Program-made: the position numbers and the translations under genes | Notes under the pieces: generated by a model | Database searches by the model: none | What the model was told of the DNA's origin: nothing | The model's input: only the letters and a program-made list of their open reading frames with translations | Part shown: positions 8,652 through 17,918 of the stretch, in pieces | Numbering within the stretch: position 1 is the stretch's first letter | How the letters are laid out: the number at the start of each line of letters is the position of its first letter | Assembly: GCF_014137995.1 (NCBI RefSeq) | Contig: NZ_JACGWV010000001.1 | Span: 3,410,001 to 3,474,000 of the forward strand | Direction: 5' to 3' | Length of the DNA stretch: 64,000 nt | Source: Promicromonospora sukumoe | GTDB lineage: Bacteria > Actinomycetota > Actinomycetes > Actinomycetales > Cellulomonadaceae

Positions 8652-10439
8652 CTACTGCTGCTTGTCCTCTCCCTGTCCCGCAGAGCCCGGCTCCGTCGCG
8701 CCCGGGCCGGCAGCCCTCGGCCCCGCCGTGCCTGTTCCTCCGCCGCCTCCTGCGCTGCTTCCGGCCCTGCTTCCGGCCCCGCCCGGTCCGACGGCCGCGG
8801 GCGTCCTCGCCTCGAGCTCGTCGTGCTTGCCGTGCGAGTGGGCGGCCGCGACCTCGGCGGGGGTGGCCGGCTCGACGCGGTCCTCGTAGAAGAACTCGGA
8901 GATCCGCTGCCAGCGCCGGTCGGACCGGTAGCCCTTGCGTTTGACGCCGTGGGAGTCCTGGGCGGGCTGGATCTCCAGCGGCTGCGGCGAGGTGTGCTGG
9001 GTGCGCAGCCACACCTCCTGCGCGTCCAGAGGGGTGTGCACCTCGACGTACTCGCCGGTGGCGAACCGCACGACACGACCGGACTCGTGGCCGTGCAGCA
9101 CCAGCTCGCGGTCCTTGCGTTGCAGGGCCAGGCACACCCGTTTGGTCACGAAGAACGCGAACACGGGGCCCACGATCAGCAGGATGCGCAGCACCCAGGT
9201 GATCGCGAAGATGCTGAGGGCGAAGTGCGTGGCGATGAGGTCGTTGGTCGCGGCGAGGGCCAGCACCAGGAACGCGACGAACAACGCGACGCCGATCCCC
9301 GTGCGGACGGGCCTGTTGCGGGGCCGGTCGAGCACGTGGTGCTCCCGGTGGTCCCCGGTGAGCCTCGCCTCGATGAACGGGTAGGCGATCAGCAGGGTGA
9401 ACAGGATGCCGGGCACGATCATGGCGGGGATCAGGATGTTCATCGGCAGCGTGTAGCCGGCGATGACCCACTCCCAGCCCGGACCCGGCATGAGGCGTAG
9501 GGCACCGTCGACGAACAGGATGTACCAGTCGGGCTGGGTGCCCGCCGAGACGGGCGCCGGATCGTACGGCCCGTAGTTCCACACGTTGTTGATGGCCATC
9601 GTGGCGCCCATGAGCGCCAGCACGCCGAAGATGATGAAGAAGTTGCCCGTCATCTTGGCCACGTAGACCGGCAGTGCCGGGTAGCCGACCACGTTCTTGT
9701 CGGTGCGCCCGCCGCCGGGGTACTGGGTGTGCTTCTGGAGCACCATGAGGAACAGGTGCAGCGCGATGAGGCCGAGCAGCAGCGCAGGCACCACCAGGAT
9801 GTGGATGGTGAACAGACGCGGGATGATCTGGTCGCCCGGGAACGCGCCGCCGAAGACCAGGTTCGACAGCTCCGTACCGATCACCGGGACCGCCAGCACC
9901 ACGCCGTCGATGATCCGCAGGCCGTTGCCCGACAGGACGTCGTCGGGCAGCGAGTAGCCGGTGAACCCCGCGGCCAGGGCCAGGATCAGCATGGTGAGGC
10001 CGACGATCCAGTTGATCTCGCGCGGCTTGCGGAACGCTCCGGTGAAGAACACCCGGAACATGTGCACCACGATCGACGCCACGAAGATGAGGGCGGCCCA
10101 GTGGTGGATCTGCCGCATGAGCAGGCCACCACGCACCTCGAACGACATGTGCACCGTCGAGGCGAACGCCGACGACATGAGCTCCCCGTGCAGCGTGTCC
10201 GGGTACTGCCCCTCGTAGTGCACCAGCCCCATCGACGGGTCGAAGAACATCGTCAGGAAGAAGCCCGACAGGATCAGCACCACGAAGGAGAACAGCGCGA
10301 TCTCGCCGAGCATGAAGGACCAGTGGTCCGGGAAGACCTTGCGCGCGAACTCCTTGACCAGGGCACCGATGGTGGTGCGCTGGTCCAGGTAGTCGGCGGT
10401 CTTGCCGATCGCGGTACTCGGACGCTGCTTCGTTGCCAC
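8652..10439 (-). CDS. qcrB: Second cytochrome b subunit of the bcc complex
   Basis: 595 residues, closely similar along most of its length to the qcrB product at 11426. It keeps the haem-ligand helices (RQIHHWAALIF...VVHMFRVFF and FTIHILVVPALLL...ALHLFL), the actinobacterial PDWY in place of PEWY, and the cytoplasmic extension. It differs by a longer Gly/Ala/Pro-rich C-terminal tail. The GTG at 10439 was chosen for AGAGGTGA just upstream; longer forms to 10565 lack a site. It stands last in the leftward respiratory series, beyond sodA and a strong terminator, so it is probably expressed separately. It may be an alternative quinol-oxidising subunit. Confidence 0.93.
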   Translation of the reverse strand: MATKQRPSTAIGKTADYLDQRTTIGALVKEFARKVFPDHWSFMLGEIALFSFVVLILSGFFLTMFFDPSMGLVHYEGQYPDTLHGELMSSAFASTVHMSFEVRGGLLMRQIHHWAALIFVASIVVHMFRVFFTGAFRKPREINWIVGLTMLILALAAGFTGYSLPDDVLSGNGLRIIDGVVLAVPVIGTELSNLVFGGAFPGDQIIPRLFTIHILVVPALLLGLIALHLFLMVLQKHTQYPGGGRTDKNVVGYPALPVYVAKMTGNFFIIFGVLALMGATMAINNVWNYGPYDPAPVSAGTQPDWYILFVDGALRLMPGPGWEWVIAGYTLPMNILIPAMIVPGILFTLLIAYPFIEARLTGDHREHHVLDRPRNRPVRTGIGVALFVAFLVLALAATNDLIATHFALSIFAITWVLRILLIVGPVFAFFVTKRVCLALQRKDRELVLHGHESGRVVRFATGEYVEVHTPLDAQEVWLRTQHTSPQPLEIQPAQDSHGVKRKGYRSDRRWQRISEFFYEDRVEPATPAEVAAAHSHGKHDELEARTPAAVGPGGAGSRAGSSAGGGGGTGTAGPRAAGPGATEPGSAGQGEDKQQ

Positions 10440-10551
10440 GTCATCACCTCTGAGATAGGCGGCACGGGCCTCTTCCTGACCTCCAGTAGACACCGAAGCG
10501 GGCTTTGCTTCCACCCTCGGCGCCGATCCGGGGCACTGCGTCGGGGAACGA

Positions 10552-10600
10552 CAGATCCGGCGCACCCCTGGGAGAAAGCTCCCGGGGTGCGCCGGATCTG
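10552..10600 (-). terminator. Strong hairpin after sodA
   Basis: Arms 10552-10574 and 10579-10600 pair over 22 bases with one bulge around AAAG. It separates sodA from the second qcrB. Confidence 0.75.
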
Positions 10601-10630
10601 GTCGACGGCCTGGTCAGGCCGTCAGGTCCG

Positions 10631-11260
10631 TCAGGCCGACGGGACGACGAGACCCGCGGTCTGCGTCTTGGCCCGTGCCAGGCGCTCGGAGACGTTGCTC
10701 CACGACACCAGGTTCCACCAGGCCTTGATGTAGTCCGGGCGGACGTTCAGGTAGTCGATGTAGTAGGCGTGCTCCCAGCAGTCCAGCATGAGGACCGGGG
10801 TGAGCGCGAAGGGGATGTTGCCCTGCTGGTCGAAGAGCTGCACCACGACCAGCTTCTGGCCGATCGAGTCCCAGGCCAGGACGGCCCAGCCGGAACCCTG
10901 CACACCGGCGGCAACGGCGGTGAAGTGCGCCTTGAACTTCTCGAACGAGCCGAAGTGCTCGTCGATCGCCGCGGCGATGTCGCCGGTCGGCTCGCCGCCG
11001 GCCTCGGGCGCCATGTTCGTCCAGAAGATCGAGTGGTTGATGTGACCACCGAGGTTGAACGCGAGGTCCTTCTCGATCTTGTTGACGTTGGCCAGGTTGC
11101 CCGTCTCCCGGGCCTCCTCGAGCTGCTCCAGGGCAGTGTTGGCACCCTTGACGTACGTCGCGTGGTGCTTGGAGTGGTGCAGCTCCATGATCTTGCCCGA
11201 GATGTGGGGCTCGAGCGCGGCGTAGTCGTAGGTCAGGTCAGGGAGCGTGTAAACAGCCAT
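10631..11260 (-). CDS. sodA: Superoxide dismutase (Mn/Fe)
   Basis: 209 residues; converts superoxide to peroxide and oxygen. The metal ligands are recognisable in HHSKHHATYV, NHSIFW, and DCWEHAYY, the last a variant of the DVWEHAYY signature with Cys for Val. The sequence begins MAVYTLPDLTYDY at ATG 11260, preceded by GGAGG; the upstream extension is rejected. Mn or Fe use cannot be decided by eye. It sits between two qcrB copies, so respiration and superoxide defence may be co-located for a reason, since the bc complex is a superoxide source. Confidence 0.96.
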   Translation of the reverse strand: MAVYTLPDLTYDYAALEPHISGKIMELHHSKHHATYVKGANTALEQLEEARETGNLANVNKIEKDLAFNLGGHINHSIFWTNMAPEAGGEPTGDIAAAIDEHFGSFEKFKAHFTAVAAGVQGSGWAVLAWDSIGQKLVVVQLFDQQGNIPFALTPVLMLDCWEHAYYIDYLNVRPDYIKAWWNLVSWSNVSERLARAKTQTAGLVVPSA

Positions 11261-11425
11261 TGCTGAGGTACCTCCAGGATCGGTCCGCACACCGGACGGT
11301 GCGCAGGGTGGGACGCCGTCCGGGTCGTGCGCCGAGGTGGTGCCCGCCGGGACGGCAATGGCCCGCGTCCCCGGCCGCAGATGCGGACCGAGAGACGCAG
11401 GCCATCGCTTGGTGTCGCAGGTCGC

Positions 11426-13138
11426 TCAGTGCTCCCGCGAGGTGGTTCCCGCGCCGGCCTCGACGGCCTGACGCTCGGAGCCGTGCAGCTCGTCGTGCTC
11501 GCCGTGCGAGTGCGCGGCGGCCACCTCTGCCGGGGTGACGGGCGAGACACGGTCCTCGTAGAAGAACCGGGACAGGACCTGCCAGCGCTTGTCGGCGCCG
11601 TAGCCCTTGCGCTTGACGCCCCGCGCGTCGGTCTTCGGGGCGATGGCCAGCGGGCCGGGCGCCTCGTAGTTGACGCGGAGCCAGCGCTCCTGGTCGTCCA
11701 GCGGGGTGTGCACCTCGATGTACTCGCCGGTGGCGAAGCGCACGATGCGGCCCGACTCGTGGCCGTGCAGCACCAGCTCGCGGTCCTTGCGCTGCAGGCC
11801 GAGGCAGATGCGCTTCGTGATGAAGTACGCGAACACCGGCCCGACGAAGAACAGCACGCGGAACACCCAGGTGATCGCGTTGATCGACAGCGCGAAGTGC
11901 GTGGCGATGAGGTCGTTCGACCCGGCCAGGGCCAGGATGATGAACGCCGTCAGGAACGCGACGCCCAGGCCGGTGCGCGCCGGCTTGTTGCGCGGGCGGT
12001 CCAGCACGTGGTGCTCGCGGTCGTCGCCCGAGACCTTGGCCTCGATGAACGGGTACACGATGAGGAACGTGAACAGGAGACCCGGGATGACGACGGCGGG
12101 GATCAGCACGTTCAACGGCAACGTGTAGCCGAGGATGACCCACTCCGTGCCCTGGCCCGGCATCAGCCGCAGCGATCCCTCCAGGAACAGCATGTACCAG
12201 TCCGGCTGGGCGCCGGCGGAGACCGGTGACGGGTCGAACGGCCCGTAGTTCCACACGTTGTTGATCGACATCGTCGCGCCCATGAGCACGAGCACGCCGA
12301 ACACGATGAAGAAGTTGCCGGTCATCTTGGCGACGTACACCGGCAGCGCCGGGTAGCCCACCACGTTCTTGTCGGTGCGGCCACCACCCGGGTACTGGGT
12401 GTGCTTCTGCAGCACCATGAGGAACAGGTGCAGCGCGATGAGCGCGAGCAGGATGCCCGGCACCACGAAGATGTGCAGCGTGAACAGGCGCGGCACGATG
12501 TGGTGCCCCGGGAACTCGCCGCCGAAGATCATGTAGGACATGAACGAGCCGAGCACCGGGATCGACTTGACCACGCCGTCGGTGATGCGCAGGCCGTTGC
12601 CGGACAGCACGTCGTCGGGCAGCGAGTAGCCGGTGAAGCCGGCCGCCAGGCCCAGGATCATGAGCAGGATGCCGACGATCCAGTTGATCTCACGCGGCTT
12701 GCGGAACGCGCCGGTGAAGAACACGCGCATCATGTGCACCACGATCGAGGCCATGAAGATCAGGGCCGACCAGTGGTGGATCTGCCGCATCAGCAGACCG
12801 CCGCGCACCTCGAAGGACATCTCGAGGGTCGAGGCGAACGCCACGGACATGAGCTGCCCCTGCATGCTCGCCGGGTGCTCGCCCTCGTAGTGCTCCAGCG
12901 CCATCGACGGCTCGAAGAACATCGTCAGGAAGAAGCCCGAGATGATCAGCACCACGAACGAGAACAGCGCGATCTCGCCGAGCATGAAGGACCAGTGGTC
13001 CGGGAAGACCTTGCGCGCGAACTCCTTGACGGCGACGCCGATGGAGGTGCGCTGGTCGAGGTAGTCCGCGGCCTTGCCGACGGTCGTCGTCGGCTTGGCC
13101 GGTGCCTCGTTCTTGGTGTCGTGGGTCGCGGTGCTCAC
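11426..13138 (-). CDS. qcrB: Cytochrome b subunit of the bcc menaquinol complex
   Basis: 570 residues, integral membrane. Haem b ligands appear to be His121/His135 and His222/His237 (RQIHHW, VVHMMR, TLHIF, ALHLFL). A PDWY motif replaces PEWY at the quinol site, usual in actinobacteria. The C-terminal 150 residues are the actinobacterial cytoplasmic extension. It oxidises menaquinol and passes electrons to QcrA and QcrC. GTG 13138 overlaps the qcrA stop as GTGA, so translation is coupled. It ends the qcrC-qcrA-qcrB unit. Confidence 0.96.
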   Translation of the reverse strand: MSTATHDTKNEAPAKPTTTVGKAADYLDQRTSIGVAVKEFARKVFPDHWSFMLGEIALFSFVVLIISGFFLTMFFEPSMALEHYEGEHPASMQGQLMSVAFASTLEMSFEVRGGLLMRQIHHWSALIFMASIVVHMMRVFFTGAFRKPREINWIVGILLMILGLAAGFTGYSLPDDVLSGNGLRITDGVVKSIPVLGSFMSYMIFGGEFPGHHIVPRLFTLHIFVVPGILLALIALHLFLMVLQKHTQYPGGGRTDKNVVGYPALPVYVAKMTGNFFIVFGVLVLMGATMSINNVWNYGPFDPSPVSAGAQPDWYMLFLEGSLRLMPGQGTEWVILGYTLPLNVLIPAVVIPGLLFTFLIVYPFIEAKVSGDDREHHVLDRPRNKPARTGLGVAFLTAFIILALAGSNDLIATHFALSINAITWVFRVLFFVGPVFAYFITKRICLGLQRKDRELVLHGHESGRIVRFATGEYIEVHTPLDDQERWLRVNYEAPGPLAIAPKTDARGVKRKGYGADKRWQVLSRFFYEDRVSPVTPAEVAAAHSHGEHDELHGSERQAVEAGAGTTSREH

Positions 13139-14205
13139 TTCAGGCGCTCCCAGAAGCTCGGGCCGATGGGCTCGGCGAAGTCTTGCTGCGCCACGAGGTA
13201 GCCCTCGTCGTCGACCGTGATCGGCAGCTGCGGCAGCCGGCGGTTAGCCGGGCCGAAGACGACCTTCGCGCTGTCCGCGATGTCGAACGTCGACTGGTGG
13301 CAGGGGCACAGCAGGTGGTGGGTCTGCTGCTCGTAGAGCGCCACCGGGCAGCCCACGTGCGTGCAGATCTTCGAGTAGGCGACGATGCCCTCGTGCGACC
13401 AGGTCTCGCCGGGCGGGGACTGGTCGGTCCGGAGGTCCTCCGGGTTCAGGCGGACCATGAGGACGACGGCCTTGGACTTCTCGTTGATCCAGTCGTGCGT
13501 CTCGCGGTACGCCTCGGTGGTCTCCGGGACGACGTGGAAGACGGAGCCCACGGTGACGTCGGCGGCCTTGATGGGCCGGCCCGAGGGGTCGATCGCCAGG
13601 CGCATGCCCGACTTCCACATGGTGTGCTTGAACTTGGAGATGTTCCAGTCGCCACCCACCGAGCCGATGAGCGGCACCGCGATGGCCAGCGGGAACAGGG
13701 CCAGCGCGCCGAAGAAGGCGCCCTTGAGCACACCACGGCGGCCGACGACGCCGGAGTCGCCCAGCCCCTCGTTCAGGTCGCGGACCGCGATGGCGCGGTC
13801 TTCCTCGTTCGTCGCGAGCGAGTGACGCTCCTGGACCATCTCCTTGTCGCCCATGAGCGACTTGGCCCAGTGGATGCCGGCGACGCCGATACCGAGCAGG
13901 GAGAGCGCGAGGCCCAGACCGATGAGCAGGGTCGACAGGCGGACGCCCGACGTCGTGCCGTCCGGCGGGACCATCACGTAGGCGACGATCGAGCCGATCG
14001 TGCCGAGGATGGACAGGACGAACAGGATCGTGACGGTCCGCTCGGCGCGCTTGGCGGCGCGCGGGTCGGTGTCCGTCAGGCGGTGCTTGTGCTCCGGGAC
14101 GCCCGGGTCGGGAAACCGCTCCGGGTGGCCGACGGCGGTGCCCGTCTCGGGGGTGACCGCCACCTCGTGCGAGGTGTCGGCGGGGTTGTTCTGGTTCTCG
14201 CTCAC
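13135..14205 (-). CDS. qcrA: Rieske iron-sulfur subunit of the bcc complex
   Basis: 356 residues. Three hydrophobic segments precede a Rieske domain with CTHVGCPVALY and CPCHQSTFD, which supply the two Cys and two His ligands of the 2Fe-2S cluster. Three N-terminal membrane spans are typical of actinobacteria. GTG 14205 overlaps the qcrC stop (GTGA), which decides the start; the longer form to 14226 is rejected. It carries electrons from menaquinol at QcrB to cytochrome cc. Confidence 0.96.
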   Translation of the reverse strand: MSENQNNPADTSHEVAVTPETGTAVGHPERFPDPGVPEHKHRLTDTDPRAAKRAERTVTILFVLSILGTIGSIVAYVMVPPDGTTSGVRLSTLLIGLGLALSLLGIGVAGIHWAKSLMGDKEMVQERHSLATNEEDRAIAVRDLNEGLGDSGVVGRRGVLKGAFFGALALFPLAIAVPLIGSVGGDWNISKFKHTMWKSGMRLAIDPSGRPIKAADVTVGSVFHVVPETTEAYRETHDWINEKSKAVVLMVRLNPEDLRTDQSPPGETWSHEGIVAYSKICTHVGCPVALYEQQTHHLLCPCHQSTFDIADSAKVVFGPANRRLPQLPITVDDEGYLVAQQDFAEPIGPSFWERLK

Positions 14206-14981
14206 GAGGACTTCGCTCCGATCCACACGGCTGCGCCGATGAGCAGGCCCAGGCCGATCACGAAGGCCCAGAGGCCTTCGGACACCGGGCCGAGGGCGCC
14301 GAGCGCGTTACCGCCGGCCGAACCCTCGCGCTGCTCGACGAGGAACGACACGATGTCGCGCTTCTCGTCCGGCGTGATGTTCGCGTCGTTGAACACCGGC
14401 ATCGACTGCGGGCCGGTGAGCATCGCCTGGTAGATGTTCCGCTCCGACGTCTCCCACAGCGCGGGGGCGAACTTGCCCTCCGAGAGGGCGCCACCGGCGC
14501 CCACGGCGTTGTGGCACATGGCGCAGTTGGTGCGGAACAGGGCCATGCCGTTCGAGGCGTCGCCCTTCGAGGCGTCGACCTGCTCGTCCGTCGGGATGGC
14601 CGGGCCTGCGCCCAGCGAGGAGACGTACGCGGCCAGCGCCGCGGTCTGCTCGGCGTCGAACTGCGGCGGCTTGGCCTCCGCCTGCGGGCCGTTCATCTGC
14701 ATCGGCATGCGGCCGGTCGACACCTGGAAGTCGACGGCGGCAGCGCCGACGCCTACCAGGGACGGCACGCCTGCGGTGCCCTCGGCGTTCGCGCCGTGGC
14801 ACGTCGCGCAGTTGGCCTGGAACAGCTTCTTACCGGTCTCGATGTCCGCGGTGCTGACGGTCTCGGCCTTAGCCGTGCTCGGAGCCAGGGCGGCGTAGAC
14901 GCCGCCCGTGGTCAGCAGCGCCAGCAGCAGGAGGACGACCGGCGCCAGCCGGTGATGCCTGCGGGCGGCGAGTGCCTTCAC
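14202..14981 (-). CDS. qcrC: Dihaem cytochrome c subunit of the bcc complex
   Basis: 259 residues. An N-terminal signal-anchor (VVLLLLALLTTGGVYAA) is followed by two class I cytochrome c domains, each with a haem motif (CATCH near residue 58, CAMCH near residue 154), and a C-terminal membrane helix (AFVIGLGLLIGAAVWIG). The dihaem form lets the bcc complex pass electrons straight to the aa3 oxidase without a soluble cytochrome c. GTG 14981 has GAGGAAA upstream. It lies 105 bases after ctaE and opens the qcr operon. Confidence 0.95.
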   Translation of the reverse strand: MKALAARRHHRLAPVVLLLLALLTTGGVYAALAPSTAKAETVSTADIETGKKLFQANCATCHGANAEGTAGVPSLVGVGAAAVDFQVSTGRMPMQMNGPQAEAKPPQFDAEQTAALAAYVSSLGAGPAIPTDEQVDASKGDASNGMALFRTNCAMCHNAVGAGGALSEGKFAPALWETSERNIYQAMLTGPQSMPVFNDANITPDEKRDIVSFLVEQREGSAGGNALGALGPVSEGLWAFVIGLGLLIGAAVWIGAKSS

Positions 14982-15086
14982 GAAAATTTCCTCGTCTCGC
15001 TGTGAGTGTTGAGCTTCTCTGTCATGAACCTATGCCACCGCACGTGGCCGTGTGGCACGGACGCCCTGGGGCGACCGTGCGAACGG

Positions 15087-15731
15087 TCAGCGCAGCAGGT
15101 AGATCACCGCGAACAGCGCGATCCACACCACGTCGACGAAGTGCCAGTAGTAGGACGTGACGATCGTGGTGGTGGCCTCGTGGTGACCGAAGCGCTTGGC
15201 GGCGAACGAGCGGCCGAGCACGAAGAGGAAGGCGATCAGACCGCCGGTCACGTGCAGACCGTGGAAGCCGGTCGTCATGTAGAAGACCGAGCCGTACGCG
15301 CTGGACGAGATCGTCAGACCCTGGTGCACCAGCTCGGTGTACTCGAAGATCTGACCACCGATGAAGAACGCGCCCATCAGGTAGGTCATCGTCAGCCACT
15401 CGTGCATGCCCCAGGTCCAGAACTGGTAGAGCTTCCCGGAGCGCGACGGCTTGAACTGCTCGGCCTTGAAGACCGCCCACTGGCAGGTGAAGGAGGACAG
15501 CACCAGGACGATCGTGTTGATCGTCGAGAAGGTGATGTTCAGCTTGTCCGCCTGCAGCGCCCACTCCTCGGCCGGCATCGTCTGCCGGACCGTGAAGTAC
15601 ATCGCGAAGAGCGCTGCGAAGAACATGAGCTCGCTCGCGAGCCAGACAATCGTCCCGACCGAGACCGGGTTCGGACGATTGACTGTCACGTGCTGGTGCG
15701 TGGGGGTGGCTGCAGCCGTTGCGGTCGACAC
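15087..15731 (-). CDS. ctaE: Cytochrome c oxidase subunit III
   Basis: 214 residues with five to six membrane helices, including [30 protein letters not shown] and [20 protein letters not shown], the family ending. GTG 15731 is chosen because CATAAT stands seven bases upstream; the in-frame ATG at 15740 overlaps that -10 and is a second option. It belongs to the aa3 oxidase, although ctaC, ctaD and ctaF lie apart at 17517-20652. Placement before qcrCAB is the normal actinobacterial order. Confidence 0.95.
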   Translation of the reverse strand: MSTATAAATPTHQHVTVNRPNPVSVGTIVWLASELMFFAALFAMYFTVRQTMPAEEWALQADKLNITFSTINTIVLVLSSFTCQWAVFKAEQFKPSRSGKLYQFWTWGMHEWLTMTYLMGAFFIGGQIFEYTELVHQGLTISSSAYGSVFYMTTGFHGLHVTGGLIAFLFVLGRSFAAKRFGHHEATTTIVTSYYWHFVDVVWIALFAVIYLLR

Positions 15732-15738
15732 GACAGCC

Positions 15739-15744
15739 ATTATG
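15739..15744 (-). promoter_or_regulatory. -10 box (CATAAT) for ctaE
   Basis: On the minus strand CATAAT is followed by seven bases and GTG 15731, giving a leaderless transcript for ctaE-qcrCAB. Confidence 0.5.
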
Positions 15745-15906
15745 GCCGACGTTGGAGCGTCCCGAACGCCGAAGAGCCGCGGACACTCGCGTCGAATCTC
15801 ACAAAGTCCTTTCATCGCCCTACCGGTGCCCTCACTTGCTGACGTGATCCAGCAGATCGCCATGAAAAGGGAGTGGACATATCTGCCGCCGAGGCAGTCT
15901 CTGTGC

Positions 15907-15912
15907 CACGAT
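15907..15912 (+). promoter_or_regulatory. -10 box (CACGAT) for the receiver-like gene and trpD
   Basis: CACGAT stands six bases before ATG 15919. It is divergent from the ctaE promoter across about 160 bases. Confidence 0.4.
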
Positions 15913-15918
15913 CGACGC

Positions 15919-16380
15919 ATGACCGGCATGACGACGGATGTGACCAGCGCAGGTTCGAGCGGTACGGCTTCCGGCAGCTCCGCGCCGGGCCCGCGAGTCC
16001 TCCTGTACAGCGACGACCGCACGGTGCGCGAGCAGGTACGCCTCGCCGTCGGGCCGCGCCTGCACGCGGGCGCGCCCACCATCGAGTGGGCCGAGGCCGC
16101 CACCGCGACCGCCGTGGTGGACCAGGCCGACAACGAGAAGTGGGACCTGCTCGTCCTCGACGGTGAGGCCGACCAGACGGGCGGCATGGGCCTGTGCCGC
16201 CAGCTCAAGAACGAGATCTACGAGTGCCCTCCGGTGCTCGTGCTGACGGGGCGCCCGGCCGACGCCTGGCTCGCGACCTGGTCGCTGGCCGACGGCGTCG
16301 TGGCGCGCCCGCTCGACGCCGTCAAGGTCCAGGAGGCCGTGGCCCACCTGCTCGCCCCCGCGACGGCGGGTACCGCGTGA
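15919..16380 (+). CDS. Orphan receiver-like protein
   Basis: 153 residues. After about 25 flexible Ser/Thr/Gly residues comes a CheY-like fold: [14 protein letters not shown] (acidic pair), [10 protein letters not shown] (candidate phospho-Asp), PPVLVLTG (Thr), and [10 protein letters not shown], where Arg stands in place of the usual switch Lys. No output domain follows, so it is either a phosphate-independent receiver or a protein-docking module. Its stop overlaps the trpD GTG (GTGA), giving translational coupling. No histidine kinase is adjacent. It is divergent from ctaE; a link to respiration or tryptophan synthesis is only positional. Confidence 0.75.
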   Translation: MTGMTTDVTSAGSSGTASGSSAPGPRVLLYSDDRTVREQVRLAVGPRLHAGAPTIEWAEAATATAVVDQADNEKWDLLVLDGEADQTGGMGLCRQLKNEIYECPPVLVLTGRPADAWLATWSLADGVVARPLDAVKVQEAVAHLLAPATAGTA

Positions 16381-17426
16381 ACCTCGAGGCACCCACGTGG
16401 TCCGGTCTGCTCGCCGGGCTCATGACCGGCACCGACCTGAGCCAGCAGGAGGCCCGCTGGGCGATGGACCGGGTGATGACCGGTGAGGTCTCCCCCGTCC
16501 AGCTCGCCGGCTTCCTGGTGGCGCTGCGGGCCAAGGGCGAGACCGTCGAGGAGCTCTCGGGCCTGACCGACTCGATGGTCGAGCACGCCGTGCGCATCGA
16601 GGTGCCCGGGCCCTCGGTGGACATCGTGGGTACCGGCGGCGACCGTGCGCACACGGTGAACATCTCCACGATGGCCTCCGTGGTCATCGCGGGTGCCGGC
16701 CTGCGCGTCGTGAAGCACGGCAACCGGGCGGCGTCGTCGTCGTCGGGCAGCGCGGACGTGCTGGAGGAGCTCGGCATCCGCCTGGACCACCCGCCGAAGC
16801 GCGTCGCGCGCATCGCGCGCGAGGCGGGCATCACCTTCTGCTTCGCCGCGGCCTTCCACCCGTCCATGCGCCACGCGGGCGTGACCCGCAAGGAGCTGGG
16901 CGTGCCCACGGCCTTCAACTTCCTGGGCCCGCTCACCAACCCGGCCCAGCCGCGCGCGGCCGCCGTCGGCTGCGCGGACGCGCGGATGGCGCCGCTGATG
17001 GCGGGCGTGTTCGCCGAGCGGGGCAAGTCCGCGCTGGTGTTCCGCGGGGACGAGGGCCTGGACGAGCTCGCCGCGACCGCGGGCGCCACCGTCTGGGAGG
17101 TGTCCGGGGGCACGGTCACCGAGCACCGCATCGACCCCGCCGAGGACCTGGGCCTCACCCGCATCAAGGTCGAGGACCTGCGCGGCCACGACGCCGCCTA
17201 CAACGCGGGCGTCGCCCGGGCGGTGCTCGCGGGCGAGGACGGCCCGGTCCGCGAGACCGTGCTGCTCAACGCCGCCTCCGGCCTCGTCGCCGACGGCACG
17301 CTGCCCGGCACGGGCTCCGGGACGCTCGTGGAGCGGCTCACCGCGGGCATCGGCCTCGCGGCGCAGGCCGTGGACTCCGGGGCCGCCCAGGCCACCCTGG
17401 ACCGCTGGATCGCGGCCAGCCGGTAG
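16377..17426 (+). CDS. trpD: Anthranilate phosphoribosyltransferase
   Basis: 349 residues; transfers phosphoribose from PRPP to anthranilate in tryptophan synthesis. Signatures include [17 protein letters not shown] (PRPP loop), [18 protein letters not shown], and [14 protein letters not shown]. The GTG start overlaps the upstream gene by four bases. Other trp genes are absent here, so it is an isolated trpD as in many actinobacteria. The unit ends in the palindrome at 17453. Confidence 0.96.
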   Translation: MNLEAPTWSGLLAGLMTGTDLSQQEARWAMDRVMTGEVSPVQLAGFLVALRAKGETVEELSGLTDSMVEHAVRIEVPGPSVDIVGTGGDRAHTVNISTMASVVIAGAGLRVVKHGNRAASSSSGSADVLEELGIRLDHPPKRVARIAREAGITFCFAAAFHPSMRHAGVTRKELGVPTAFNFLGPLTNPAQPRAAAVGCADARMAPLMAGVFAERGKSALVFRGDEGLDELAATAGATVWEVSGGTVTEHRIDPAEDLGLTRIKVEDLRGHDAAYNAGVARAVLAGEDGPVRETVLLNAASGLVADGTLPGTGSGTLVERLTAGIGLAAQAVDSGAAQATLDRWIAASR

Positions 17427-17436
17427 CCGGCACCGC

Positions 17437-17508
17437 CGAGATAGAACCGTGGCGAGATAGAACTGGGGCCGGACCACCGATCGGTGGTCCGGCCCCAGTT
17501 CTATCTCG
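17437..17508. repeat. gagatagaac repeat with a 56-bp perfect palindrome
   Basis: One 16-base unit (CGAGATAGAACCGTGG, 17437-17452) precedes a perfect palindrome 17453-17508, whose two ends are the same CGAGATAGAAC motif in opposite orientations. It lies between convergent trpD and ctaF, so it can serve as a two-way terminator. The same unit builds the arrays at 28580 and 37816. Confidence 0.85.
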
Positions 17509-17516
17509 GCGAAGCG

Positions 17517-17918
17517 TCAGTGCGAGTGGATGCCTCGCGAGTACTCGAACACCCAGCCCACCAGCGCGATGATCGCCACGCAGAAGCCGATGTAGAGCAC
17601 CCACCAGCCCACGGCCAGGCCGAGGAAGCAGATCGCGGCGGAGCCGGCGATCGCGAGCGGCCACCAGCTCCAGGGCGCGTACACACCCTGGTCACCGGCG
17701 GCGTCCTCGATGTTGCCGTTCGGGTCGTCCTCGGGCCGGGCGTCGATGCGCCGGGCCGTCAGGGCCAGGTACGCACCGATCATCGCGACCAGGCCACCGA
17801 CGAGCGGCATGCCCAGGAAGCCGACCGGCTCGTGCCAGTCCGTCATGAAGCCGTAGACGACCCCGGCCAGGACGAAGAAGGGCGTGCCCCAGAGGAACAG
17901 CCGTGCCTCGATCTTCAC
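17517..17918 (-). CDS. ctaF: Cytochrome c oxidase subunit IV
   Basis: 133 residues with four hydrophobic segments ([31 protein letters not shown]; a pair after [10 protein letters not shown]). This matches the small actinobacterial CtaF. GTG 17918 overlaps the ctaD stop (GTGA). It stabilises the aa3 oxidase; no catalytic residues are expected. Confidence 0.92.
   Translation of the reverse strand: MKIEARLFLWGTPFFVLAGVVYGFMTDWHEPVGFLGMPLVGGLVAMIGAYLALTARRIDARPEDDPNGNIEDAAGDQGVYAPWSWWPLAIAGSAAICFLGLAVGWWVLYIGFCVAIIALVGWVFEYSRGIHSH

Noticed and set aside
8652..10439. Assembly artefact duplicating qcrB
   Set aside because: The two copies differ at many positions throughout, have different tails and different flanks, so they are real paralogues.
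15740..16208. Long N-terminal extension of CtaE
   Set aside because: It overlaps the divergent receiver gene antisense, and a good -10 lies directly before GTG 15731.
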